A DNA stretch of 64,000 nucleotides from Orenia metallireducens (lineage in GTDB: Bacteria; Bacillota; Halanaerobiia; Halobacteroidales; Halobacteroidaceae). The notes beneath the pieces were generated by a model. The model was not told the origin of the DNA. It worked only from the letters and a program-made list of their open reading frames with translations, and searched no databases. Positions 25,707 to 34,354 of the stretch are shown here, piece by piece (position 1 is the stretch's first letter; each line of letters opens with the position of its first letter). The position numbers were made by a program, and so were the translations under genes. The stretch is from assembly GCF_003001995.1 (NCBI RefSeq), contig NZ_PVNB01000010.1, positions 54,626 to 118,625 of the forward strand, given 5' to 3'.

Positions 25707-26096
25707 ATGGGACAGATTAAGATATATGGTTTAGAGAGTTATTTAAATCCAATTAAAAAGAAGATGTCAGATATAATTCATTCTTGTGTAATTGAAGCCT
25801 TTGACTATCCTGTAGACAAAAGATTTCATAGATTCTTTCCAATGAAAGAAGATAACTTTTATTTTCCTGCAGGTAGAAGTAAAAACTATACAATAATCGA
25901 AATAAGCATTTTTGCAGGAAGAAGAGAAGCGACTAAGAAGAAGTTGATAAACTTATTATTTAAGAGGATAACAAAAGAGTTGCAGATAGATTCTAAAGAT
26001 ATTGAGATAACTATCTTTGAAACTCCTCCATCTAATTGGGGAATTAGAGGAGTGACAGGTGATGAGTTAATTTTAAATTATAAGGTAGAGCTTTAA
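25707..26096 (+). CDS. Tautomerase-like (Tautomerase_2) protein
   Basis: 129 residues. DKRFHRFFPMKEDNFYFPAG, YTIIEISIFAGRREATKKKL and ETPPSNWGIRGVTGDEL match the tautomerase_2 family (short beta-alpha-beta repeats). The start MGQIKIYG lacks Pro at position 2, so the N-terminal proline mechanism is not available from this start. The ATG follows CAGGAGG at a normal distance. It is an isolated gene between pheA and two small membrane-protein genes. Confidence 0.72.
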   Translation: MGQIKIYGLESYLNPIKKKMSDIIHSCVIEAFDYPVDKRFHRFFPMKEDNFYFPAGRSKNYTIIEISIFAGRREATKKKLINLLFKRITKELQIDSKDIEITIFETPPSNWGIRGVTGDELILNYKVEL

Positions 26097-26209
26097 AAGA
26101 TATATTTAAATTCAAATAGAAGAGAAGCAGACTACGAGATAATATTTTAAAGTAAAGGCTCTACGATTATTATTAAGTCAAGTTGAAATCAATAGGGGTG
26201 GACAAATAG

Positions 26210-26644
26210 ATGGGGCTTATTCCAATACTATTACTATTAATTGATTTATTATTTATTGTTACAGGTATAATTTACTTTGAAGTCAATATGGCAATAATTT
26301 TTTTCGTAATTATTCTAATTATTAATCTAATCTATATGGCGGTTATTAAGAAATTGAGTCTAAGCTATCAAATATTTAAGAGGTGGTTTAAAGGAGTATT
26401 ATTAGCAGATGAAGAGTGGAAGGAATTAATGCTAACTAGTAGACAGTTATTAGTTGTAAACTATAGTTTGCTGTTTCTGGTTATGATTGTTTATTTTCTT
26501 GTTAGTACTTTAGGGCTGATAGTAGATCTTCCAGTAAATTACTATACTATAGTTAACTTAATGCAAACGATTATATTATATAATGGTATCTTCTTAGCAC
26601 CAAGCTATCTATTACTTGCTCGGAAGCTGAAAGCTAGATTTTAA
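26210..26644 (+). CDS. Small membrane protein, four helices
   Basis: 144 residues with four hydrophobic segments, about 3-20, 25-45, 82-105 and 115-135. A basic amphipathic loop lies between the second and third (KKLSLSYQIFKRWFKG). No conserved catalytic residue is evident and I do not recognise a family. AATAGGGGTGG precedes the ATG. The next gene is also a small membrane protein, 78 bases away, and the two are probably expressed together. Confidence 0.6.
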   Translation: MGLIPILLLLIDLLFIVTGIIYFEVNMAIIFFVIILIINLIYMAVIKKLSLSYQIFKRWFKGVLLADEEWKELMLTSRQLLVVNYSLLFLVMIVYFLVSTLGLIVDLPVNYYTIVNLMQTIILYNGIFLAPSYLLLARKLKARF

Positions 26645-26722
26645 TAGGTAGATACTTATTTATCAATAGCGTTGTCATAATAAGAGGCTAATTATAAGAG
26701 CTAATGCTTAAGGAGGGCGTTA

Positions 26723-27061
26723 ATGAATAATAAAGAGAGAGAATTGTTAAAGGTAAATCATAGTTTATTACTGGTTAATTTTATCCATAGCCAAAATATA
26801 GATATAGTTATTATCTCGCTGCTTGCATTAATTATAATCGGCTTTTTTACTTATGGAATGTTTTTATTACTTGCCAAGAATTACATTTATTCAGTTATAC
26901 AAATTATTCTTTCTGGATTAGCATTTTTATTATTAAGACAGATTATCAAATCTAAGCAGTTACTTTATCAAAAGGTATTTAAAGTTAAAGATAAATTTAA
27001 AAGAGATTTTCCAGAGTTAGTTGATCAAGATATCGTTAAATTACATAATAAAATAAGATAA
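26723..27061 (+). CDS. Small membrane protein, two helices
   Basis: 112 residues. Two adjacent membrane segments (about 29-50 and 56-72) are followed by a basic cytoplasmic tail (QIIKSKQLLYQKVFKVKDK). AAGGAGGGCG precedes the ATG. No family recognised. Its pairing with the gene at 26210 suggests a small membrane complex, but there is no direct evidence. Confidence 0.58.
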   Translation: MNNKERELLKVNHSLLLVNFIHSQNIDIVIISLLALIIIGFFTYGMFLLLAKNYIYSVIQIILSGLAFLLLRQIIKSKQLLYQKVFKVKDKFKRDFPELVDQDIVKLHNKIR

Positions 27062-27099
27062 TAAAGGTAAAAAATCTCTAAGAAGGAGAGAATAATTTA

Positions 27100-27288
27100 A
27101 TGAAGAAGGTTATTTTAATTGTATTGATGCTAATATCTATTTTTAGTTATGGTTGTGAAGCTACTTATAATTTAGAACTAAAAGATATAAATATAAACTT
27201 TGCTAAATATTTTGAAGCTTACAAAGGATGCTTTATTCTCTATGACTTAGATAAAGATTTTTATCTAAAATATAATCAAATTCAGTAA
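27100..27288 (+). pseudogene. Class D beta-lactamase-like lipoprotein, N-terminal stump
   Basis: 62 codons: a lipoprotein signal with lipobox FSYGC (Cys19), then FAKYFEAYKGCFILYDLDKD and YLKYNQIQ. The mature start matches the beginning of class D (OXA-type) beta-lactamases, where YFxGxxGCFVLYD precedes the S-T-F-K active site. The frame stops before that serine, and no continuation is seen before the GNAT gene at 27325. AGAAGGAGAG precedes the ATG, so a secreted inactive stub could still be made. Confidence 0.65.
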
Positions 27289-27324
27289 TACTAGATAGAA
27301 AATAAAAAATTAAGGAGATGAAAA

Positions 27325-27732
27325 ATGGAAATAAGACAAGGAGCTTATTTAATTACAGATAATAAGGATAGAATTGATATCGATTTTGTTATAAGCTCTT
27401 TACAGACAACTTATTGGGCAACTAATAGGCAGCGAGAAATTATCATCGATTCAATAGATAATTCTGTATTTATATCACTATTTAAAGGAACAGAACAGAT
27501 AGGCTTTAGTAGAATAGTAACTGATAAGGTTACCTTTGCTTGGATTGCTGATGTATTTATTGATGAGAGATATAGAGAAACTGGTTTGGGAAAATGGTTG
27601 GTTCAAAGTACAACAGACCATCCAAGTATAAAGAATGTACTCTTGCAGCTTTTAAAGACTAGAGATGCTCATGGTTTATATGAGCAGTTTGGCTTTAGAA
27701 AGGACGAATGCTTGACCAAGCGGAATAAATAA
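27325..27732 (+). CDS. GNAT-family N-acetyltransferase
   Basis: 135 residues. FAWIADVFIDERYRETGLGK (about 72-91) is motif A, with R-E-T-G-L-G as the acetyl-CoA loop. KTRDAHGLYEQFGF (about 112-125) is the hallmark C-terminal motif of the family that includes Bacillus YjcK/YesJ-like proteins (TxDAHGLYExxGF). Start ATG after AAGGAGATG. It directly follows the beta-lactamase stump. Confidence 0.85.
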   Translation: MEIRQGAYLITDNKDRIDIDFVISSLQTTYWATNRQREIIIDSIDNSVFISLFKGTEQIGFSRIVTDKVTFAWIADVFIDERYRETGLGKWLVQSTTDHPSIKNVLLQLLKTRDAHGLYEQFGFRKDECLTKRNK

Positions 27733-27835
27733 TAAGAGATTATAGCTGAGTATAAATGAAGTTTAAGATGACTTATGTTGGATTTGCTATTTTAAGAAGA
27801 TACTTTGATTTAGAAATATTACAAGGAGTGATGAA

Positions 27836-28657
27836 ATGGAACTAGATAAGGTGACTGAAATCTTCTTCTCACCTACCAATACAACCAAGGAGGTAATCAC
27901 AGCAATAGCTAAGGGGATTGGAGTTACTAATACAGAGGCGATAGATTTAACTAAGCCTGCTATTCGTGATAAATTTAACCTCCATATTGAGAGTAGTAAG
28001 GAGATTCTAATACTTGGTGTTCCAGTCTATGAAGAACGAATTCCAGAAATACTTGAAAGAACTTTAACTAAGCTCAAAGGGGAAGGGCAAGCAATAATTT
28101 TAGTTGCCCTTTATGGAAATATCGGTGAGGGAATAGCACTTAAACAGCTAAAATCGTTGGCGGAGCAAGGAGGATTTAAGGTTGTTGGAGCAGCTTCATT
28201 TATTGGAGAGCATTCCTTTTCCACTTCTAAATTGGAGATAGCCCAAGGTCGTCCTGACAGAGCTGACTTAAAACAGGCAGAGGAATTTGGGAAGAGAATA
28301 GCTAAAAAACTAAAAAATACAGCTGATATACATAAATTACCGGAGTTAAAGATTGAAGGGAAATTACCCTTAATGGCAAAAATTTTACCAAGAAATAGTG
28401 CTAGATTCTTTGCTGAAAAGCCTCAAGTTGAAAAAGAAAATTGTAATAGTTGTGGCATATGTGTTAGCAGATGCCCAGTAGGAGCAATTGCTAAGGATGA
28501 TTTGGAGATAAATGATATGATTTGTTTACGTTGTTTTGCCTGTGTCAGGGTATGTTCTCAAGAAGCAAGAAAGATTAAATTCAAAAAAGGATGGATTATA
28601 AAATTTATTTTGAAAATGAAGAGTAGAAAGAGAAAGGAACCTAGGACTTATCTATAA
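27836..28657 (+). CDS. EFR1-type flavodoxin-ferredoxin fusion
   Basis: 273 residues. Residues 1-165 are flavodoxin-like (EIFFSPTNTTKEVITAIAKG is the FMN phosphate loop). Two 4Fe-4S motifs follow: CNSCGICVSRCPVGAI (about 202-217) and CLRCFACVRVCSQEA (about 231-245). This domain order defines the EFR1 family of anaerobes, which shuttles low-potential electrons to an unidentified partner. The C-terminus is strongly basic. ATG follows AAGGAGTG. The redox gene at 28690 starts 32 bases later, so they probably work together. Confidence 0.87.
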   Translation: MELDKVTEIFFSPTNTTKEVITAIAKGIGVTNTEAIDLTKPAIRDKFNLHIESSKEILILGVPVYEERIPEILERTLTKLKGEGQAIILVALYGNIGEGIALKQLKSLAEQGGFKVVGAASFIGEHSFSTSKLEIAQGRPDRADLKQAEEFGKRIAKKLKNTADIHKLPELKIEGKLPLMAKILPRNSARFFAEKPQVEKENCNSCGICVSRCPVGAIAKDDLEINDMICLRCFACVRVCSQEARKIKFKKGWIIKFILKMKSRKRKEPRTYL

Positions 28658-28689
28658 AAAAGTTAAAAATAGAAAATGAGGTGAGAATA

Positions 28690-29127
28690 ATGGAGTTGAA
28701 AGAATTGATTGAACAACGGGTACATGATTATTATTGGGAGGAAGACTTAAATTGTGCTACTACAATGTTAAAGACACTTGGAGAGATATACAAAGTAAAG
28801 TTAGATGATCAAGTGCTAGATGCTGCCATTGCCATGCATGGTGCAGGAAAATTTGGAGCACAATGTGGGCTAGTAGAAGGAACCTTGATGTTTTATGGTG
28901 TCTTAGGTAGAAAGAGAGAAATTTCCAATGGAGAGATTGTTAAATCTTGCTATGATTTTGCAGATCAATTTCAAGAGGAGTTTGGTAGTCTACTCTGTAG
29001 AGAGTTACGTCCAGAAGGCTTTGCAGATGACAATCCACCACATTTATGTGAAGATTTAACTAAAAGAGCAGTAGAATTTAGTGCAAAAATTATAATTGAT
29101 AACAGTAGCTTCAATGATATTGAGTAG
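28690..29127 (+). CDS. C-GCAxxG-C-C family protein
   Basis: 145 residues. Conserved cysteines occur in DLNCATTMLKTLGE, GKFGAQCGLVEGTLMFYG, FGSLLCRELRPEG and PPHLCEDLT. The order and spacing fit the C_GCAxxG_C_C family of anaerobes, thought to bind a metal or redox group. The usual GCAxxG is modified here to AQCGLVEG. ATG at 28690 follows GAGGTGAG; the GTG at 28681 lies inside that ribosome site. It is coupled to the EFR1 gene. Confidence 0.8.
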   Translation: MELKELIEQRVHDYYWEEDLNCATTMLKTLGEIYKVKLDDQVLDAAIAMHGAGKFGAQCGLVEGTLMFYGVLGRKREISNGEIVKSCYDFADQFQEEFGSLLCRELRPEGFADDNPPHLCEDLTKRAVEFSAKIIIDNSSFNDIE

Positions 29128-29184
29128 ATATTTAAGATGTTAAGTTTAGAGTTGAAGAATCTTATATAATCCACTTTATTTACT

Positions 29185-29236
29185 AAACCACAGTTTGAGA
29201 AAAAATATTCAAATTTCTCAATTGTGGTTTTTATTT
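29185..29236 (+). terminator. Strong intrinsic terminator ending the + strand gene run
   Basis: AAACCACAGTTTGAGAAA pairs with TTTCTCAATTGTGGTTT around an AT loop and is followed by TTATTTTT. It also separates the run from the minus-strand AraC gene. Confidence 0.8.
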
Positions 29237-29307
29237 TTGTATTAAATTTATTTTATTTGACATAGAGCCGTAAAAAATTAAATTTAAACTGCTGTGAAGC
29301 TGCTATA

Positions 29308-30150
29308 TTAACTATTGATTTTAATAAACTCTCTAGGTGAGATTCCCAAGATATCTTTAAAAGATCTATAAAAACTAGAATAATCTCCAAAACCTAAACT
29401 AATGCTGACCTCGTTACAAGTAATTCCTTGCAAGAGCATCTCCTTTGATTTCATGATTTTCTTATATCTTATATATTGTAAGATTGTAAATCCTGTATTT
29501 TCTTTAAACAGGTGGCAAATGTAGTATTTATCCAGATGAAACTTATTTTGAAGTATTTTCAATGTTATTTTGCGATTTAAGTTGTTATTAATAAAATTGA
29601 GTATTCTAGTTATTTTAGGATCACAATCAACAGATTTAATATGAAGATTATCTGTTTGACTATATATTTTATTTAGTAAGACTAGAATTTGAATAAAGGT
29701 TGTTTCAATCATAACTTCAGCTTCAGGAGGTTTTCTTCTGATATAATCTATAATCTTATCAAAATAGTGATCGATCTTGTAAGCATAGATGTTATAGTGG
29801 TCAATTTTATTTAAATGACCAGGTTTTCTTTCTTCAAAGCATTGGAGTAAATTAAAATTATCGTTATTATATTTTGATATATATTCAGGATTAAAGTGGA
29901 TAGTCATTCTTTCATAGGTGAGATCAGAATTAAATACAGGTTTATGAAGCTCTTGATTATTAATTATTAGGATATCATTATTCTTAATTTCATAGCTCTG
30001 TCCTTCTATGTAATAAGTAACATCACCAGAAATAAAGTAATATAATTCATAGCAGTCATGAACATGTAATTGAAATTTAGGAAGTGTCATAGATTTACTT
30101 TGAGCAATATTATACTTATTTTGGGATTCGTAGTGGAAATGGTTTTCCAT
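29308..30150 (-). CDS. AraC-family regulator (cupin sensor)
   Basis: 280 residues. The N-terminal half (about 20-95) is a cupin (QLHVHDCYELYYFISGDVTY). The C-terminal 100 residues are the AraC double HTH (ITLKILQNKFHLDKYYICHL; CNEVSISLGFGDYSSFYRSF). Read on the minus strand, AGAGGTGAT precedes the ATG at 30150. It diverges from the DUF2264 gene at 30458, and regulators of this type usually bind a sugar and activate the divergent catabolic operon. Confidence 0.87.
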   Translation of the reverse strand: MENHFHYESQNKYNIAQSKSMTLPKFQLHVHDCYELYYFISGDVTYYIEGQSYEIKNNDILIINNQELHKPVFNSDLTYERMTIHFNPEYISKYNNDNFNLLQCFEERKPGHLNKIDHYNIYAYKIDHYFDKIIDYIRRKPPEAEVMIETTFIQILVLLNKIYSQTDNLHIKSVDCDPKITRILNFINNNLNRKITLKILQNKFHLDKYYICHLFKENTGFTILQYIRYKKIMKSKEMLLQGITCNEVSISLGFGDYSSFYRSFKDILGISPREFIKINS

Positions 30151-30457
30151 AACTATATCACCTCTTGATAAATAATTAAGTCATATACTAATATTATACA
30201 CCAAGATTTGCAATCTTTAAAGCAATAATAGCAAAGAAAATTGTAATAATTTATACTATAATTATAATGTAACAAGATAGAATGAACTAGTAAAAATATA
30301 AACTGATAAAGATTTCATATTAGAAATTTTAAAAGCAAAAGAGCAAACAAGAATAATTTTTAGCCACAAATCACACGAATAAGTTCAAAACTTATTCATT
30401 AAATTAATTAATTGTTTATTCTTTGATTAGTGTTCTATATAATTAGGAGGAGAAAAA
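30151..30457. promoter_or_regulatory. Divergent control region between araC-type gene and DUF2264 operon
   Basis: The region is very AT-rich, with several TATAAT-like boxes (about 30245-30270, TATACTATAATTATAATG). GAATAAGTT (30377-30385) and AACTTATTC (30389-30397) form a perfect nine-pair hairpin about 60 bases before the + strand start. TAGCCACAAATCACACGAAT begins at 30361. An operator cannot be assigned with certainty. Confidence 0.5.
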
Positions 30458-32314
30458 ATGAGGAATTTTAAATTACAAATTTACGAAAATAAATTAGAAG
30501 ATAAAAAAGATTTACAGGATATGCTAATACAGCTTTTAAAACCATTAAAGGATAGTTTTTGTATGGGAAATACTAGATTGCATTTAGGAAATACCTCTGC
30601 CCATTATACTGATAGTGTAGCTGGTTTAGAAGGTTTTTCTAGATTGCTGTGGGGCTTGGCTCCCTTTCAAGCAGGTGGTGGTGATGATGATGAAATATGG
30701 AGCAAGATGATAAAGGGAATAGAGAATGGTAGCGATCCAGAAAGTGAATATTATTGGGGAAATGCCTTTAAATTTGATCAGAGGTTGGTAGAGATGGCTG
30801 CCTTTGGATATGCAATGGTATTAGCTCCAGAAAAATTTTGGGATCCATTATCAAAGGAAGCAAAAGATAATTTATATCAGTGGTTAGATCAAGTCAATCA
30901 TGTTGAATTGATACCTTGCAATTGGCAGTTTTTTAGAGTGTTAGTTAATATAGCTTTTAAACATTTAGGATTAACTTATAATCAAGAGAAATTAGAAGAA
31001 AGTTTAGATATGCTTGATAGCTATTATGTTGAGGAAGGTTGGTATAGAGATGGTGGCGATGATGCCAATATAGATTATTACTTACCCTTTGCTATGCATT
31101 ATTATGGGCTGTTTTTTGCTAAGTATATGTCTGATGTATATCCTAAAAGATCTAAAAGATATAATCAGAGAGCTGCAACTTTTGCAAAAGAGTATATCTA
31201 TTGGTCTTCAAAAAATGGAGCAAGTATTCCTTTTGGAAGGAGCCAAACTTATAGATTTGCTCAGGGATCATTTTGGAGTATGCTAGTTTATACAGATGTG
31301 GAACTGCCCTTTGAACTAGGTGTTATCAAAGGAATAATTTTAAGGCATTTAAGATGGTGGATGAAGCAACCTATTTTTAACGAAAATGGTATTTTGACAA
31401 TAGGTTATGCTTATCCAAATCTAAATATGGCAGAACTTTATAATTCTCCTACTTCACCTTACTGGGCTTTAAAAACGTTAACTATTTTAGCCCTTGAAGA
31501 TGAGCATCCATTCTGGAGTGTAGCAGAGAAAGAACTTCCTAAGTTGGAAGAGAAGCATATCCAGTACATACCTAAAAGAGCAATCTGTAGAGGAGAAAAT
31601 TCAGATCAGGTTTTAAAATATAATTCTGGAGCAAAGACACCGACAATCTTTATATATGAAAAATATCAAAAGCTAGTTTATTCTACACTATTTGGATTTA
31701 GTATTCCAAGAGCAAATAGTAGCTTAGAGCAAGGAGCATATGATAATTGTTTAGCACTATCTGAAGAAGGTCACTACTGGAGATCAAAGCGAGTAACACT
31801 TTCCCAAGAAATTAATGAAGACTTTCTTAAAACAGTCTGGAAACCATGGAATGATGTAGAGATTGAGAGTTGGGTTGTTTTTGGCTATCCATGGCATCTA
31901 AGAATTCATAAAATAAATACTAAAAGAAAGTTACAAGCTGCAGAAGGTGGCTTTGCAATTGCCAGAGAAAAACCCAATTGTAAGGTAGTAGAAGCTCAAG
32001 AGATAGAGCTTGATAATGGAATAGCTATCAAAACAGATTATGATTATTCTTTGATTAAGAGAATCAGTGGCTTTGAGGAATCAAGAGTAATCTATGCTGA
32101 ACCAAATACCAATCTAATTGCTTCTAGAACAGCAATACCTACATTAATGAGTGAATTAGAAATAGGTGAAAATCTTTTAGTATCCTACATAGCAGGAGAT
32201 GAATTAAAAGCTGAAAATTACGAAGAGGCATTAGTAGCTCCCAAAGTTGAGATTCTAGATGATAAGATTTTAGTCTATCCTAAAGATAGTACAGAGATTG
32301 TAATCAATATTTAA
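30458..32314 (+). CDS. DUF2264 protein (long form)
   Basis: 618 residues. The N-terminal about 370 residues match DUF2264: GNTRLHLGNTSAHYTDSVAG, LEGFSRLLWGLAP, CNWQFFRVLVNIAF, GWYRDGGDDANIDYYLPFAM. The helix-rich pattern with paired Trp/Asp/Tyr suggests an (alpha/alpha)6 barrel as in uronyl hydrolases. The C-terminal about 240 residues are beta-rich (IYEKYQKLVYSTLFGFSIPR onward). There is no signal peptide, so it is cytoplasmic. Its place with a dehydrogenase, SDR and isomerase suggests that it releases or processes an (unsaturated) sugar from an imported oligosaccharide. AGGAGGAG precedes the ATG. Confidence 0.8.
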   Translation: MRNFKLQIYENKLEDKKDLQDMLIQLLKPLKDSFCMGNTRLHLGNTSAHYTDSVAGLEGFSRLLWGLAPFQAGGGDDDEIWSKMIKGIENGSDPESEYYWGNAFKFDQRLVEMAAFGYAMVLAPEKFWDPLSKEAKDNLYQWLDQVNHVELIPCNWQFFRVLVNIAFKHLGLTYNQEKLEESLDMLDSYYVEEGWYRDGGDDANIDYYLPFAMHYYGLFFAKYMSDVYPKRSKRYNQRAATFAKEYIYWSSKNGASIPFGRSQTYRFAQGSFWSMLVYTDVELPFELGVIKGIILRHLRWWMKQPIFNENGILTIGYAYPNLNMAELYNSPTSPYWALKTLTILALEDEHPFWSVAEKELPKLEEKHIQYIPKRAICRGENSDQVLKYNSGAKTPTIFIYEKYQKLVYSTLFGFSIPRANSSLEQGAYDNCLALSEEGHYWRSKRVTLSQEINEDFLKTVWKPWNDVEIESWVVFGYPWHLRIHKINTKRKLQAAEGGFAIAREKPNCKVVEAQEIELDNGIAIKTDYDYSLIKRISGFEESRVIYAEPNTNLIASRTAIPTLMSELEIGENLLVSYIAGDELKAENYEEALVAPKVEILDDKILVYPKDSTEIVINI

Positions 32315-32347
32315 AGTTTAAAGATTGATGAATTAGGGGGGAATAAA

Positions 32348-33370
32348 ATGTTAAAAGGATTATATATTCTTGGAAATGAAAGTTATGATATGATTTATGG
32401 TCAAGAGCAACGAAAAGAGATAAGTAATCTGGTGGATATTTATGCTCCACAGCAGACTTCAGAGTCAATTAGAGAGAATTTATCCTTACTGAATGATGTT
32501 GAAGTAATTTTTTCTGGTTGGGGAGGTCCTAAGATTGACCAAGAGTTTCTTGATGCAGCTCCAAATTTAAAGGTGGTATTTTATGGTGCAGGATCAATTA
32601 AAGGGATTGTTAGCGATGAATTTTGGGACCGGAATATTCTAATTACTAGTGCTTATGCTGCTAATGCTGTACCTGTAGCTGAATATACATTATCCCAAAT
32701 TCTATTCTGTTTAAAGCGTGGCTGGGAATTGGCTCTAACTATCAAGGAGAAGAGAGATTATTATAAATATGGTTTTGGTAGTTATGTGGAAGAGGTATCT
32801 GGTAAGCTACCTGGTGCTTATAAGAGTAAGGTGGGGATTATTTCTTTAGGTATGATTGGTAGTTTAGTTTGTGAGTTACTTAAACCCTTTGATTTAGAAG
32901 TAATAGCCTATGACCCATTTGTTTCTAAGGAAAAAGCTGCTGAATTAGATGTCAAATTATGCTCCTTAGAAGAGATATTTAAAGAAGCTGATGTAGTTTC
33001 TTTACATACTCCTTGGTTGAAAGAGACTGAAGGTATGATTATTGGAGAGTTATTTAAATCTATGAAGAAGAATTCTACTTTTATTAATACGGCTCGAGGA
33101 GCAGTGGTTAATGAATCAGAAATGATTGAGGTACTAAAAGATCGTACTGATATTCAAGCAGTTTTAGATGTAACTCATCCAGAACCACCAGTTGAGGGGT
33201 CTCCCTTATATACAATGCCTAATGTAGTCTTGACTCCTCATCTTGCAGGCTCCTATCATAAAGAATGCCAAAGAATGGCTGCTTATATGATTGAAGAATT
33301 GAAAAGATATCTAGATGATAAACCTTTAAAGTGGCAAATTACTAAGGAAAAATTCCAAATGCTTGCTTAA
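32348..33370 (+). CDS. D-isomer-specific 2-hydroxyacid dehydrogenase
   Basis: 340 residues. NAD-binding is VGIISLGMIGSLVCELLKPF (about 158-177), with the G-x-G-x-x-G loop altered to SLGMIG. The catalytic Arg is in NTARGAVVNE (about 250), Glu in the HPEPP region (about 280) and His in LTPHLAGSYH (about 300). It interconverts a 2-oxoacid and D-hydroxyacid with NAD(P)H. It lies 33 bases after the DUF2264 gene and is clearly in the same operon. The likely substrate is a sugar-derived acid rather than lactate. Confidence 0.85.
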   Translation: MLKGLYILGNESYDMIYGQEQRKEISNLVDIYAPQQTSESIRENLSLLNDVEVIFSGWGGPKIDQEFLDAAPNLKVVFYGAGSIKGIVSDEFWDRNILITSAYAANAVPVAEYTLSQILFCLKRGWELALTIKEKRDYYKYGFGSYVEEVSGKLPGAYKSKVGIISLGMIGSLVCELLKPFDLEVIAYDPFVSKEKAAELDVKLCSLEEIFKEADVVSLHTPWLKETEGMIIGELFKSMKKNSTFINTARGAVVNESEMIEVLKDRTDIQAVLDVTHPEPPVEGSPLYTMPNVVLTPHLAGSYHKECQRMAAYMIEELKRYLDDKPLKWQITKEKFQMLA

Positions 33371-33576
33371 AATATATCAATATAATGTTATATTTTAATT
33401 TTATTTTAGAGTCATTAATCTACGTATATTTAACAATAAAGTAAAATAAATAAAAAATATACATACCTTACTTTAAGTCGCTCCTATCTAGGAGATGAGT
33501 TGTGGGTGAGGTTAGTTTTATATTTGATTTTCCAATTATCTGTACAATAAATTAATAATTATAGGAGTTGATTAAA

Positions 33577-34353
33577 ATCATAAAAGAAAAAGTTGCAGTT
33601 ATAACAGGAGCTGCCAGAGGAATTGGTCATGGTATTGCTTTAGAATTAGCTAAGGATGGATGTGCAGTAGCTATCTTTGATCTTCTAAACCTTGAAGATG
33701 TGCAAGAAAATATCGATCAGATTAAAAAATTAGGGTTACCTGTTTTATATTTTCAAGGTGATTTAACTAATGAGCAAGCTCGGGATAATTTCTGTCAGAA
33801 AGTAATGAATGAATATGGTCGGATAGATCTTTTAGTAAATAATGCTGGAGTAGCCCCTAAAGAGAGAAAGGATATCCTAGAAACATCAGAGGAAAGCTTT
33901 AATTTTGTGATGGATATTAATTTGAAAGGTACTTTCTTCTTTACACAAAAAATAGCTAATATAATGGTAGAAGAAGTGAAGGAAGGATTAGAGATAGAAC
34001 CTAAGATTGTTAATATCTCTTCAATGTCTTCTTATACTTCATCACCAGCTAGAGGAGAATACTGTATTTCTAAAGCAGGAATTAGTATGCTAACCAAACT
34101 GTATGCAGATAGATTAGCTGAATATGGAATTAATGTTTATGAAGTCAGACCTGGTATAATATATACTAAGATGACTGAGGTAGTAACAGATAAATATGAT
34201 AGATTAATTGAAGAAGGAGTAACCCCAATTAAACGCTGGGGTTATCCAGAAGATATAGCTAAAGCTGTTTCAGTCTTCTGTTCAGGTAAGTTGAATTTCT
34301 CTACTGGAGAAGTTATCAATGTAGATGGGGGATTTCATTTAAGGAGGTTATAA
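33577..34353 (+). CDS. Short-chain dehydrogenase/reductase, non-standard start codon
   Basis: About 258 residues of classical SDR. The cofactor loop is VITGAARGIGHGIALELAKD (about 7-26), followed by NNAGVAP, and the catalytic Ser-Tyr-Lys are in NISSMSS and YCISKAG. The tail VINVDGGFHL is typical. An in-frame TAG at 33562 overlaps AGGAG (33563-33567). The only standard start, TTG at 33568, touches the ribosome site with no spacer. ATC at 33577 (nine-base gap) or ATA at 33580 gives the family N-terminus IKEKVAVITGA. I place the start at ATC with caution. The stop is one base before the ATG of the next gene. Confidence 0.75.
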   Translation: MIKEKVAVITGAARGIGHGIALELAKDGCAVAIFDLLNLEDVQENIDQIKKLGLPVLYFQGDLTNEQARDNFCQKVMNEYGRIDLLVNNAGVAPKERKDILETSEESFNFVMDINLKGTFFFTQKIANIMVEEVKEGLEIEPKIVNISSMSSYTSSPARGEYCISKAGISMLTKLYADRLAEYGINVYEVRPGIIYTKMTEVVTDKYDRLIEEGVTPIKRWGYPEDIAKAVSVFCSGKLNFSTGEVINVDGGFHLRRL

Positions 34354-34354
34354 G

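Noticed and set aside
1..29184. Classical integron with attC sites
   Set aside because: I could not find paired GTTRRRY/RYYYAAC boxes at consistent positions, and no tyrosine integrase is in the window. Kept only as a hypothesis to test.
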